Assembly (NCBI GenBank): GCA_016926135.1
Contig: JAFGPH010000006.1
Coordinates: 1 to 27,776, forward strand
DNA length: 27,776 bases
Origin: Deltaproteobacteria bacterium
Lineage (GTDB): Bacteria > Desulfobacterota > DSM-4660 > Desulfatiglandales > HGW-15
Reading direction: 5' to 3'
Shown here: one piece after another, positions 1-7,359 of the stretch
Position numbering within the stretch: position 1 is the stretch's first letter
Layout of the letters: each line of letters starts with the position of its first letter
Made by a program: the position numbers and the translations under genes
The notes under the pieces: generated by a model
What the model was told of the DNA's origin: nothing
Seen by the model: only the letters and a program-made list of their open reading frames with translations
Databases searched by the model: none

Positions 1-270
1 AACCAGTAGGTTATCCATAAAACGTCTGGCACCACACTGCCCAAAATTCAACATGCGCCTCAAAAAGGCGGTAAACTCGGGCTAGGGTCCAGGCAACGGC
101 CACAATTTTGCCACGAGGCCTGTTACTGGAAACTGCAGAATCATCCGAACAGGTAAACCCAACGGACCTTCGGAACGTCTTATACACAAGAAGGGATTCC
201 ATTTCTTATTCCAGGATATGCTCCTAGAGTGACCTGGACATATGGGGAACGCTATCAACGGGAGTAAATC
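1..270. other. Intergenic region, no gene seen
   Basis: No convincing coding sequence is visible on either strand; the open frames here are unlike any family I recognise and overlap the start of the exported-protein gene antisense. A purine-rich ribosome binding site (gggag, about 5 bases before the ATG) precedes the gene at 271. A weak -24/-12-like match sits at 97-112, but only the GG and TTGC elements fit, so I do not call it. Confidence 0.5.
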
Positions 271-801
271 ATGCGACGATTTTTTTTGCTGGTGAGCATC
301 GCTCTGACTTTGGTATTTTCTGGGGGATTCATCTCGAACCCTGCACTCGCGGACAAGCCTTCCCGGGCAGGTGGTAAAGGGGCCGAAAAACACGGTGGTA
401 AGGAAAGCGCCGGTAAGCAAAAGGAAGGAAAGGGCCGTGACCGGGGGAAGTCCGGCGAAGAGCGCGGGCATGGCGTAAAAGCGAGTCAATATTTCAGCGG
501 ACAAACCCGAATATCCATCCACAACTACTATGGTGAGAAGTTTCGGAGCGGTCGCTGCCCACCTGGCCTCGCCAAGAAGGGGAACGGTTGCATGCCGCCC
601 GGTCAGGCAAAAAAATGGAGGATGGGCCGACCCCTTCCTCGGGAGGTGATTTTTTACGATCTTCCGCCAGAGGTTCTTGTGCAACTGGGGCCTGTGCCGT
701 CAAGACACCGCTTTGTGCGTGTGGCTTCGGATATCCTCATGATCGCGGTAGGGACGGGAATGGTCGTGGATGCCATTGAAGACATAGGAAGGGCTTTCTA
801 G
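271..801 (+). CDS. Exported RcnB/CigR-like protein
   Basis: The 176-residue product starts with a Sec signal peptide: a basic MRR start, a hydrophobic core to about residue 22 and a likely ALA-DK cleavage near residue 27. Residues about 28-75 are a Lys/Gly/Glu-rich low-complexity linker. The C-terminal half carries the short motifs CPPGLAKKGNGC and PPGQAKKW, then a hydrophobic stretch ending in GTGMVVDAI. From memory this pattern belongs to the RcnB/CigR-like family of small periplasmic or inner-membrane-associated proteins, whose biochemical role is poorly defined; RcnB itself is linked to nickel/cobalt homeostasis and CigR to virulence control. The gene stands alone, with a terminator about 145 bases downstream. 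The family call is good; the function is unknown. Confidence 0.8.
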   Translation: MRRFFLLVSIALTLVFSGGFISNPALADKPSRAGGKGAEKHGGKESAGKQKEGKGRDRGKSGEERGHGVKASQYFSGQTRISIHNYYGEKFRSGRCPPGLAKKGNGCMPPGQAKKWRMGRPLPREVIFYDLPPEVLVQLGPVPSRHRFVRVASDILMIAVGTGMVVDAIEDIGRAF

Positions 802-945
802 GGAGAGAATTCCAATATCGGCACCTTATAACGACCGGCGGGAGAAGCCAAGGAACTGTGGGAAGCGACTTCGGGCTTACGCCTCAAATCCGAGGGTATG
901 GTCATCTCTGAGACCTGATCTGAAGACAACGAAATGAATTGCATG

Positions 946-978
946 GCAGGGTCACCCGGATGGCCCTGCGTTTTCTTT
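946..978 (+). terminator. Rho-independent terminator
   Basis: A 9-base-pair stem (GCAGGGTCA against TGGCCCTGC, one G-U pair) with a 6-base loop is followed by GTTTTCTTT. It lies 145 bases after the stop at 801 and is the only recognisable element between that stop and the LivG remnant beginning near 1119. It fits termination of the RcnB/CigR-like gene. Confidence 0.75.
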
Positions 979-1118
979 CCACAAAAAAATGTGGGACTAG
1001 GGTGAGCATCGATAGTGGCTCGTGACTGACGGTTGCGATAAGCACACCGATCGCGCGTCTTTATCTGGGTACTTATCCGGAACACTTCATCCAGGACCAA
1101 CGCGAAACAGATTTCCCG

Positions 1119-1274
1119 CAACCCCCAATTATTCAGATGGAATAGAGCCTTCTCGACAAGGTCCCGATGCCCCTTCTGGGGCCGAAACATTCCGAACCGG
1201 TAAGGCTTGGTGGATTGAATCGCCAGAAGGATATTTTCCATCACGGTGAGATCGAGAAACACACTTGTGAAACG
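1119..1274 (-). pseudogene. LivG-type ABC ATPase remnant
   Basis: A minus-strand frame directly after the stop of the HAD gene encodes about 50 residues that read like the middle of a LivG-class ATPase, including FLDLTVMENILLAIQS and VEKALFHLNNWGL. In intact LivG proteins this block (aromatic-LTV-EN-LLA) lies between the Q-loop and the signature motif; the two intact LivG proteins in this window have the equivalents [13 protein letters not shown] and FAGMTAIQNVLIG. No Walker A, signature or Walker B motif is present in any nearby minus-strand frame, and there is no plausible start. I read it as a decayed internal fragment of a transporter gene once downstream of the HAD gene. The identification rests on motif resemblance only. 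Confidence 0.55.
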
Positions 1275-1276
1275 CT

Positions 1277-2053
1277 TCAACCATGCAGGATGTCGCCGAC
1301 GCCACTGATGACATGAGCAGGGCGGTAGGCATATTTGACCAGATCCTCCTCCGTCGTAGCACCGCTTAGCACCAAAACCGTATCCACCTCCGAATGAATG
1401 CCGGCAATAATATCGGTTTCCATCTGGTCCCCGATAAAGAGGATCTCCGCTCGGTCGCAGTTCAGACACCGCATGGCATGGCGAATCATCAAGGGATTAG
1501 GCTTGCCCATAAAGTAGGCTTTACGACCGGTGGCCAGCTCGATCGGTGCCACCATGGCCCCGCATCCCGGAACCGGACCACTTTCACCAGGACAGCTAAA
1601 ATCAGGATTTGTACCGACCAGCCTGGCCCCCGATAGGACCAATTTTATGGCTTGTCTGATTTTCTCAAAGGAATAGGACTGGGTTTCACCCACCACCACA
1701 AAGTCGGGATCAACGTCATTCATCGAGAACCCGGCCTGGTAGAGCGCATTGGTGAGTCCCGCATCCCCGATCACATAAGCGGAGCCGCCCGGCTGCTGGT
1801 GAGCCAGGAAGCTGGCTGTTGCGAGCGCCGTCGTGTAGAAGTGGATCGGATCCACATCGAGGCCCATCCGCTTGAGTTTTTGGGCTAACTCCTCACGGGA
1901 CCTCTGGCTGTTGTTAGTGAGGAACAGGAACTCCTTGCTTTCTTTCTCCAACCACCCTACGAACTCCGCCGCTCCGGGAAGGAGTAAATCCCCTCTGTAA
2001 ATGACACCGTCCATGTCGCAGATGAAACCCTTCTTTTCCTGCAGCACCTTCAT
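1277..2053 (-). CDS. HAD-IIA (NagD-type) phosphatase
   Basis: The 258-residue product is a full-length class IIA haloacid dehalogenase-like phosphatase. HAD motif I is ICDMDGVIYRG near the N-terminus (nucleophile and acid/base Asp). Motif II is FLTNNSQRS. The cap domain follows, then the motif III Lys in YFMGKPNP and the motif IV acidic pair in FIGDQMETDI. NagD relatives dephosphorylate nucleotides, p-nitrophenyl phosphate or glycerol phosphate; the substrate cannot be told here. The ATG is preceded by a GAGGAAAGG ribosome binding site, and a sigma-70 promoter lies about 125 bases upstream. The ATG overlaps by four bases the stop of a short upstream minus-strand frame. Downstream the frame runs straight into the LivG-like remnant. 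Confidence 0.88.
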   Translation of the reverse strand: MKVLQEKKGFICDMDGVIYRGDLLLPGAAEFVGWLEKESKEFLFLTNNSQRSREELAQKLKRMGLDVDPIHFYTTALATASFLAHQQPGGSAYVIGDAGLTNALYQAGFSMNDVDPDFVVVGETQSYSFEKIRQAIKLVLSGARLVGTNPDFSCPGESGPVPGCGAMVAPIELATGRKAYFMGKPNPLMIRHAMRCLNCDRAEILFIGDQMETDIIAGIHSEVDTVLVLSGATTEEDLVKYAYRPAHVISGVGDILHG

Positions 2054-2139
2054 GACCTTTCCTCGTCCTTGTGCTTGGCTTCGTCTTCCTGGATCGCCCT
2101 GGCACGCTGTTCGTGGATCTCCTCCTTGGCACTCTTAAG
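2050..2139 (-). pseudogene. Possible 3' tail of a lost coupled gene
   Basis: A 29-residue minus-strand frame, very rich in Glu, Lys and Arg (ending in EAKHKDEERS), runs into a TGA that overlaps the ATG of the NagD-type gene as ATGA, the typical arrangement of translationally coupled genes. It is closed upstream by TAA and has no start codon of its own. It may be the surviving C-terminal tail of a deleted upstream gene, or simply untranslated leader. Low confidence. Confidence 0.25.
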
Positions 2140-2178
2140 TTAATCTGAGTTGATAAGAACTTGCTTCGGATGTGCTGG

Positions 2179-2207
2179 GATATAGGCAACCTGGCGTTGT
2201 GTGTCAA
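2179..2207 (-). promoter_or_regulatory. Sigma-70 promoter for the NagD-type gene
   Basis: On the minus strand a perfect -35 TTGACA (2207-2202) is separated by exactly 17 bases from a -10 of TATATC (2184-2179, four of six). Transcription would start near 2172, giving a leader of about 120 bases before the ATG at 2053. Confidence 0.6.
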
Positions 2208-2626
2208 GAGAGAAATAGGCACGGCATGCTGGGCATTACGGGATTGGCTGGACGGGAGCAGCATGGGAGGCAAGGGTCCGCGACAGCCGGAAGACTGAGG
2301 ATGCCCCATCTTCGGTGAGGTAGAGCGTCTTCTGGAAATCACATCATCATTCCCAAGTGCTTAACAAAAGCCTATTTCTGGGTGAGCACCACCTAGACTG
2401 CGAGATCCGCAGGGCTTACCGGGTCGACATAGATGGCATTGTCGGAAGGAGGGAAATGCGACTCTGCATAATCGATATGGGGCTCGGTGAACAGAGGCGG
2501 TGTGTTGACGATCGGGGTTGGGGTCTGGGTTTTACCTCCCAGAGGCCCAAGTGTTTGGCCTTGCGATTGACTTTGACTCCCTGATCCCGCACGCTCCAAG
2601 ATCTCCACTACGAATGAGCACTTGGG
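2208..2626. other. Intergenic stretch, no gene supported
   Basis: This lies between two divergent HAD genes. The open frames (for example a Pro-rich 89-residue minus-strand frame at 2393-2662) have no ribosome binding site, no family resemblance and low-complexity composition, so I do not call them. No terminator, strong repeat or RNA gene was seen. Confidence 0.5.
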
Positions 2627-2655
2627 TTGCACAAGCCCTCCATTTGAGATATGAA
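2627..2655 (+). promoter_or_regulatory. Candidate sigma-70 promoter
   Basis: TTGCAC and TATGAA are separated by 17 bases, about 45 bases before the ATG at 2701. The match is three of six and four of six, so this is a candidate only. It would drive the HAD gene and the downstream two-component pair. Confidence 0.3.
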
Positions 2656-2700
2656 AGAACATAACCGCAATCTTTCAAGGAAGGCAGCGGCTGAGGGTAT

Positions 2701-3351
2701 ATGAAACATAGGGCTGTATTGTTCGACCTGGATGGGACTTTGCTGGACACCATCAAGGACCTGGGGAATGCGATGAATGAGGGTTTGCGCCGGCTGGGAT
2801 TCCCACAGCATGAGATCGCCGCCTTCAGGTATTTCGTGGGGGAGGGGCGGGAGCAACTGGCGGCTAACGCTCTTCCTGAAGAGAAAAGGGACCCGGCGAC
2901 GGTGGGCCGGCTGGTGGACCTCTTCAACCGGGAGTACTCCCTTCACTGGTCCGATCACACCCGTCCCTATGAAGGGGTTCCGGCCCTGCTGGATGGACTG
3001 GCCTCTAAAGACATTAAATTGGCGATTCTCTCCAACAAACCGCATCACTTCACCAAGTTGATGACATCCACGCTTTTATCCAGCTGGCGTTTCGCAATGG
3101 TGGTCGGCGCATTGCCTTCGGTGCCGAAAAAGCCGGACTGCACAGCCGCCTTGAACATAGCCCGGCAAATGGATGTCAAGCCGTCGGAGTTTCTTTATCT
3201 CGGCGACTCGGGGATCGACATGAAGACGGCAGTAGCCGCCGGTATGTTTTCGGTGGGGGCTCTGTGGGGATTTCGAACGGCCGGAGAGTTGAAGAAGTAC
3301 GGCGCGGATGTCCTGATTGAAAGAGCAATCGATCTTCTGGACCTCCTTTAG
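2701..3351 (+). CDS. HAD phosphatase, phosphoglycolate-phosphatase-like
   Basis: The 216-residue product has the canonical order of HAD subfamily IA: motif I VLFDLDGTLLDT at residues about 6-17, a helical cap, motif II ILSNKPHH, the Lys in PKKPDC, and motif IV YLGDSGIDMKTA. The length is normal for Gph/PGP-like phosphatases, which remove phosphate from 2-phosphoglycolate or similar small phosphoesters. The substrate is not predictable from sequence. A GAGGG precedes the ATG by only 3 bases. Its 3' end lies 40 bases from the likely start of the kinase gene, so the two are probably co-transcribed. Confidence 0.85.
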   Translation: MKHRAVLFDLDGTLLDTIKDLGNAMNEGLRRLGFPQHEIAAFRYFVGEGREQLAANALPEEKRDPATVGRLVDLFNREYSLHWSDHTRPYEGVPALLDGLASKDIKLAILSNKPHHFTKLMTSTLLSSWRFAMVVGALPSVPKKPDCTAALNIARQMDVKPSEFLYLGDSGIDMKTAVAAGMFSVGALWGFRTAGELKKYGADVLIERAIDLLDLL

Positions 3352-3391
3352 ACATTTTCAGGTTTTCCCTCTCTTTGATACAGGTTCTCCA

Positions 3392-4531
3392 ATGCCTCGC
3401 GATGAGAAAAGGCCTTTAAGGCAATTCGGAAAGATCGGCGATCAGGTCTTGACCGGGATCATGCTGAGCTTGGATGCGGCGGTGGTACTGCACGATCGGC
3501 AGCTCAACGTGGTTTACATCAACGAGTCCTTCAAGAAGATCTATGAGATCGATGAAGAGGACGTCATCGGCAAAACACCCATGGACTTCCTGCCCGACTT
3601 TGAACAACTACAAAAGACGGTGATCTGTTCAAGGCTTGAAACAACCCTGAAAACAGGGCGGAAGAGCAGATACCACGAATTCACCTACTGCTCCCCATCT
3701 GGAAAGTATCGGCATCTTTTAGGCATCTCCATCCCGATCTTCGGAAAGAGCAGGGAGATCACCTATGTGATGTCGGTCATCCATGATTTGACCCAACGAA
3801 AGGAGCTGGAGAGGGAGGCGGTAAAAGCCGCAAGGCTCTCCTCCATTGCGGACATGGCCTATACCATCGCCCATGAAATCAACAATCCGTTGACCGGGAT
3901 GAAACTGGGCCTTTCAACGCTTTACGGCAGCTTGAAAAAGAAACAGAACATTCGAGTGCTGGACAGCGTCATGAAGGATTTGAACCGGATCCAGGATATC
4001 GTGCACGCTTTTCTGACGGCGAAGAAAAGCTCCTCCCAGAAGGAAAGGATAAACCTGTCAAAAATCGAAGAGATCATCCGAGACGTCCTGTTTCATCTAT
4101 CGGGGCAGCTGGATCGGCAGAAAATCGTCATTCGCCAGGAACTGTGCGAGCACGACTGCGACATCGAGATCGACCAGAGCGGAATACACCGGGTTCTGCT
4201 GAATCTCCTGCTCAACGCGATCCAGGCCATGCCGGGAAAGGGAGAAATCGTCATCTCCTCGAACATGATCGAACGGAAACAGAACGAGCATCAACGGCAG
4301 AAGCACCTCTGCATCTCCCTGGCGGACACGGGGGCCGGGATTGGCCGGGAAAATCTGGGGGATGTCTTCAAGCCGTTCCAGAGCTCAAAACCAGGAGGAA
4401 CAGGTCTCGGGCTCTCCATTTGCCGTGAGATTATATCCGCCCACTCCGGAACCATGGAAATCGAGAGCCATTTGGAAAAGGGCACCACGGTCCGGGTCTA
4501 TCTTCCCGTGGTGCAGAAGGAACAGAGATAG
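3392..4531 (+). CDS. Soluble PAS-domain sensor histidine kinase
   Basis: From this ATG the product is 379 residues. Residues about 27-135 form a PAS domain (AAVVLHDRQLNVVYINESF onward). The HisKA dimerisation domain has its phospho-acceptor H161 in AHEINNPLTG. The ATPase domain has the N-box in LLNLLLNAIQAM, G1 in ADTGAGI and G2 in GGTGLGLSI. There is no signal peptide or membrane segment, so the signal is probably cytoplasmic. A TTG start at 3317 would give 404 residues but overlaps the previous gene by 35 bases and adds no recognisable domain. The stop directly abuts the ATG of the sigma-54 activator (TAGATG), so this is the cognate pair, of AtoS/NtrB type. Specificity is unknown. Confidence 0.88.
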   Translation: MPRDEKRPLRQFGKIGDQVLTGIMLSLDAAVVLHDRQLNVVYINESFKKIYEIDEEDVIGKTPMDFLPDFEQLQKTVICSRLETTLKTGRKSRYHEFTYCSPSGKYRHLLGISIPIFGKSREITYVMSVIHDLTQRKELEREAVKAARLSSIADMAYTIAHEINNPLTGMKLGLSTLYGSLKKKQNIRVLDSVMKDLNRIQDIVHAFLTAKKSSSQKERINLSKIEEIIRDVLFHLSGQLDRQKIVIRQELCEHDCDIEIDQSGIHRVLLNLLLNAIQAMPGKGEIVISSNMIERKQNEHQRQKHLCISLADTGAGIGRENLGDVFKPFQSSKPGGTGLGLSICREIISAHSGTMEIESHLEKGTTVRVYLPVVQKEQR

Positions 4532-5935
4532 ATGGATCTTGAAGCGAAAACCATTCTGATTATCGACGATGAGGAGAACATCAGGATATACCTGGGACAC
4601 TCCTTGTCCAGGGAAGGTTTTGCGGTTGAGACGGCGAAATACGGCAAGGAGGGCATCCATCGCCTGCTTCAAAAGCACGTCGACGTCGTCCTGCTCGATT
4701 TGAATCTCCCGGATATGAACGGTCTCGATGTCCTGAAGGAAGTCAAGAGACTGGACGTGCCGTCCGTCGTCATCATCATCACCGCCTACGGGGACATCGG
4801 AAGCGCCGTCGAAGCCATCAAGCTTGGAGCGTCCGACTACCTGAGCAAGCCCTTCGAGGTGGAAGACATCAAGATCGTCATCAACAAGGCCCTGAGGGTA
4901 GCGGGGTTGGAGAACCGCATCAGACTTCTCGAACAGCAGGTCGATCGACACCATTACGGTGAGCTCATTACCCGCAGCAAAAAGATGCTCGATCTGCTGC
5001 AATTCGCGGAGCAGGTCGCAAATTCCGATGCTACGGTGATGATTTACGGCGAAACCGGGACAGGGAAAGAACTTGTCGCCTCCTTGATCCACAAGAAAAG
5101 CGGAAGGGCAAGGAAGCCCTGCGTGACAATCGACTGCACATCCCTTCCGGAAAATCTGCTGGAGAGCGAGCTTTTCGGCCACGAGAGGGGTTCGTTTACC
5201 GGCGCTGTCGGGCTGAAGAAGGGGCTTTTCGAAATCGCCAACGAAGGGACGGTGTTTCTAGACGAGATCGGCGAGTTGCCGTTGATCCTCCAGGCAAAGA
5301 TACTGCGTGTTCTAGAGAGCAAGAGTTTCCGTAGGATTGGGGGCGGGAAGTACATAGAAACCGATGTCCGGATTGTCGCTGCCACCAACCGTGACCTGAA
5401 GAAGCTCGTCGAAAAGGAGCGTTTTCGAGACGACCTCTTTTACCGCTTGAACGTGGTGCCTTTGTATCTTCCTCCTCTAAGGAACAGAAGAGAGGATATT
5501 TTCCCTTTGATTCAGTATTTCGTGGAGTTGTACAACAAGAGAATAGGTAGAAACATCAAGAATGTCTCCAACCAGGCCCTCACGCTCATGATCGAGTATG
5601 ACTGGCCGGGTAATATCCGCGAGCTAAAGAACATCGTCGAACATATGGTCATCACCAGCAAAGGGAACGTGATCTCGGTGGAGCATCTCCCGAATGAAAT
5701 TCGGGCCCGCAGTGAGTCCAACTACATGGAGCCGAAAAACCTCATCGTGGACGATTGCGACCCATTGCCCGATTTCCGCAAGGCGAAGAAAGCCTTGATC
5801 GAGGAATTCGAAAAGGGCTATCTCACCGCCCTGCTCAGGAAGAACGACTGGTGCATCTCAAAGTGCGCCCGGGAAATCGACATGCACAGGAGCAGTTTTC
5901 AGCGACTTCTCCATCGGTACGGTCTGAAGCGATAA
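4532..5935 (+). CDS. Sigma-54-dependent response regulator (NtrC/AtoC class)
   Basis: The 467-residue product has three domains. The receiver has acidic pair D12/D13, phospho-acceptor D56 in LLDLNLPDMNG, a Thr in IITAYGD and a Lys in LSKPFE. The AAA+ domain has Walker A GETGTGKE from about residue 173, the sigma-54 contact loop as GSFTGA (about 220-225), Walker B in GTVFLDEIGELP, and sensor arginines in FRDDLFYRLNV. The C-terminal Fis-type helix-turn-helix spans about residues 438-465. The GAFTGA loop has Ala replaced by Ser. It would bind upstream sites and open sigma-54 promoters by ATP hydrolysis; a near-consensus -24/-12 element lies 354 bases downstream of its stop. That makes the operon starting at 6367 its most likely target. 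Confidence 0.93.
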   Translation: MDLEAKTILIIDDEENIRIYLGHSLSREGFAVETAKYGKEGIHRLLQKHVDVVLLDLNLPDMNGLDVLKEVKRLDVPSVVIIITAYGDIGSAVEAIKLGASDYLSKPFEVEDIKIVINKALRVAGLENRIRLLEQQVDRHHYGELITRSKKMLDLLQFAEQVANSDATVMIYGETGTGKELVASLIHKKSGRARKPCVTIDCTSLPENLLESELFGHERGSFTGAVGLKKGLFEIANEGTVFLDEIGELPLILQAKILRVLESKSFRRIGGGKYIETDVRIVAATNRDLKKLVEKERFRDDLFYRLNVVPLYLPPLRNRREDIFPLIQYFVELYNKRIGRNIKNVSNQALTLMIEYDWPGNIRELKNIVEHMVITSKGNVISVEHLPNEIRARSESNYMEPKNLIVDDCDPLPDFRKAKKALIEEFEKGYLTALLRKNDWCISKCAREIDMHRSSFQRLLHRYGLKR

Positions 5936-6123
5936 GCCTTTGACGCCGCTATCAAACGTCCACTCTTCGGGGTCACCTCCCATCCCGCTTCTGTACACCC
6001 CGTTTTTTGGACAAAGCCCTTCCATGAATGCCCTTCATCCGGCCGGCTCCTACTCCCCTGATCCCGCGCAAGGCGCCAACCGGTTTACAGACAGGCTGCA
6101 GAACGTTTCCGAAAAAGTACATC

Positions 6124-6165
6124 TGCGGCAGCGCTCAAGTGCTGCATGCATCAAAGATGCGGCAG
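6124..6165 (+). promoter_or_regulatory. Candidate activator-binding dyads (UAS)
   Basis: An 18-base imperfect palindrome at 6128-6145 (GCAGCGCT-CA-AGTGCTGC, seven of eight arm positions matching) overlaps the first of two direct copies of TGCGGCAG (6124-6131 and 6158-6165, 34 bases apart). A shorter inverted repeat, GCATC-AAA-GATGC, lies at 6148-6160. The cluster is about 150 bases upstream of the -24 element, a usual distance for enhancer sites of NtrC-class activators. Binding is inference. Confidence 0.4.
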
Positions 6166-6288
6166 GTCTGCGGTCAAATAACGTATGCGAAACCAACTGG
6201 TTATTGAAATAAATCATGATATCAGCCTCTTGGTTCTCTGACGTTAGGAAGACTCAGAACATCAATATGATAGATGGCATCGGCAACA

Positions 6289-6304
6289 TGGCATCAATAT
6301 TGCT
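6289..6304 (+). promoter_or_regulatory. Sigma-54 (-24/-12) promoter
   Basis: TGGCATCAATATTGCT matches the consensus TGGCACG-N4-TTGCW at both key elements: GG at 6290-6291, GC at 6302-6303, with the required 10-base gap. Transcription would start near 6315, about 52 bases before the GTG at 6367. A sigma-54 activator gene ends immediately upstream, supporting a functional pairing. The rest of the 5936-6366 interval holds candidate dyads and no gene. Confidence 0.75.
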
Positions 6305-6366
6305 TCCCATAAATCTCAAAACACACCTCATGTCGGTTCGTTTGAAGCAGCAGAGAGGATTTGATT

Positions 6367-7359
6367 GTGGGAAGGTTTGTCAAACTCCTCCAGAGAATCA
6401 GCGCAAACGACATAAATGATGCTGGTACCAAGGCAACGTATCTCGGGTGGCTGGCCCGAGCAGGATTCAATGTTCCGTCAGGTTGCTGTATCCCTCGTAG
6501 CGCCTATGCCTTCTTGAAGGAATACAACGGATTGCAGCCCAGAATTGACGAACTCCTGAGCCACATGATCTACGACGACCTCGGCAGCGTGGAAAAGACT
6601 ACATCCGACATCAGGAAGCTTATCACCTCGTCGAGCTTTCCGCCAGCACTGGAGGGAGAAGTCTCCAGGGCGGTGAGCGAGCTCAGCATGGGCGGCCGCT
6701 GTTTCCTCGCCGTGCGAGTTTCTTTCGCGCCAGGGAACCATCAGTATACGCTGGGGAGCGGGGCAAGCGACCCGTTCTGTTTCCTCAGAGGGAAGAAGTC
6801 TGTTCTTCAACACATGAAGATCTGCTGGTCGTATCACTGGTCTTCCAAGGCAGCCCTGGATCGCTATTTCCGGAATGCGGCTCATGACCGCGAACACGTT
6901 GTGCCCATTATCCAAAGGATGGTCGATTCGAGGGTGTCCGGGATTCTCTTCACACGGAACTTGGAGCACGGCTCGAAAAACGAGATCAGGATTGAAGCGA
7001 ACTGGGGTCTCGGCAACACGGTGGTCTCCGGCAGGTCCATGCAAGACTTGTATACCCTCAGGAGGGCGGGACTGGCGCTGAAAGAAAAACGAATCGTGAA
7101 GAAGACGGTCGTTGCAGTGTTTGACGAGAAGAGGGGGGTTGGGAGCATTAACAGGGCTGTAGATTCCGAAATGATGGACACCGAAACACTAACAAACGCG
7201 GAGATCCGCACCTTGGGAGAAGTAGGTTTGAGGATCGAGGGCCTGTTCGGTTCGCCCCAGGAAATCGCCTGGGCTTTCGAAGGCCCGGATCTGTTCATCC
7301 TTGGCAGTCACGACATTCGTTATGGAAAGGAGAAAAAGAGATGGGACAAAGAACTGTAG
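6367..7359 (+). CDS. Catalytically degenerate PEP-synthase ATP-grasp paralogue
   Basis: The 330-residue product (GTG start, GAGAGGA 8 bases upstream; TTG at 6361 is the alternative) is homologous along its length to the intact ATP-grasp protein at 19840-20820, sharing for example LARAGFNVPSG, IEANWGLG and the order of all blocks. It covers only the N-terminal ATP-binding domain of PEP synthase/PPDK, so the phosphohistidine and PEP domains are absent. Key positions are lost. Where the intact paralogue has D303, E305, Q317 and R319, this protein has E299, A301, G313 and H315. The RSS motif is RVS, and FTANP is FTRNL. The frame is fully open with a good start, so this looks like a maintained non-catalytic or altered protein rather than a decayed gene. 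It overlaps the next gene by 19 bases. Its function is unknown; a regulatory or structural partner role is inference. Confidence 0.82.
   Translation: MGRFVKLLQRISANDINDAGTKATYLGWLARAGFNVPSGCCIPRSAYAFLKEYNGLQPRIDELLSHMIYDDLGSVEKTTSDIRKLITSSSFPPALEGEVSRAVSELSMGGRCFLAVRVSFAPGNHQYTLGSGASDPFCFLRGKKSVLQHMKICWSYHWSSKAALDRYFRNAAHDREHVVPIIQRMVDSRVSGILFTRNLEHGSKNEIRIEANWGLGNTVVSGRSMQDLYTLRRAGLALKEKRIVKKTVVAVFDEKRGVGSINRAVDSEMMDTETLTNAEIRTLGEVGLRIEGLFGSPQEIAWAFEGPDLFILGSHDIRYGKEKKRWDKEL

Noticed and set aside
97..112. Possible second -24/-12 promoter before the exported-protein gene
   Set aside because: GG and TTGC are correctly spaced, but most other consensus positions are wrong; a nearby TGGCACCACACTGCC (28-42) has the gap one base short.
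2393..2662. 89-residue Pro-rich minus-strand frame
   Set aside because: No ribosome binding site, low complexity, no family resemblance, and it overlaps the region where the plus-strand promoter of the HAD gene is expected.
3317..3391. Longer TTG start for the PAS kinase
   Set aside because: It would overlap the HAD gene by 35 bases and adds 25 residues without domain content; the ATG at 3392 is more plausible.
5940..6212. 90-residue plus-strand frame after the sigma-54 activator
   Set aside because: Poor start context and no family resemblance; it overlaps the dyad cluster, which is better explained as regulatory DNA.
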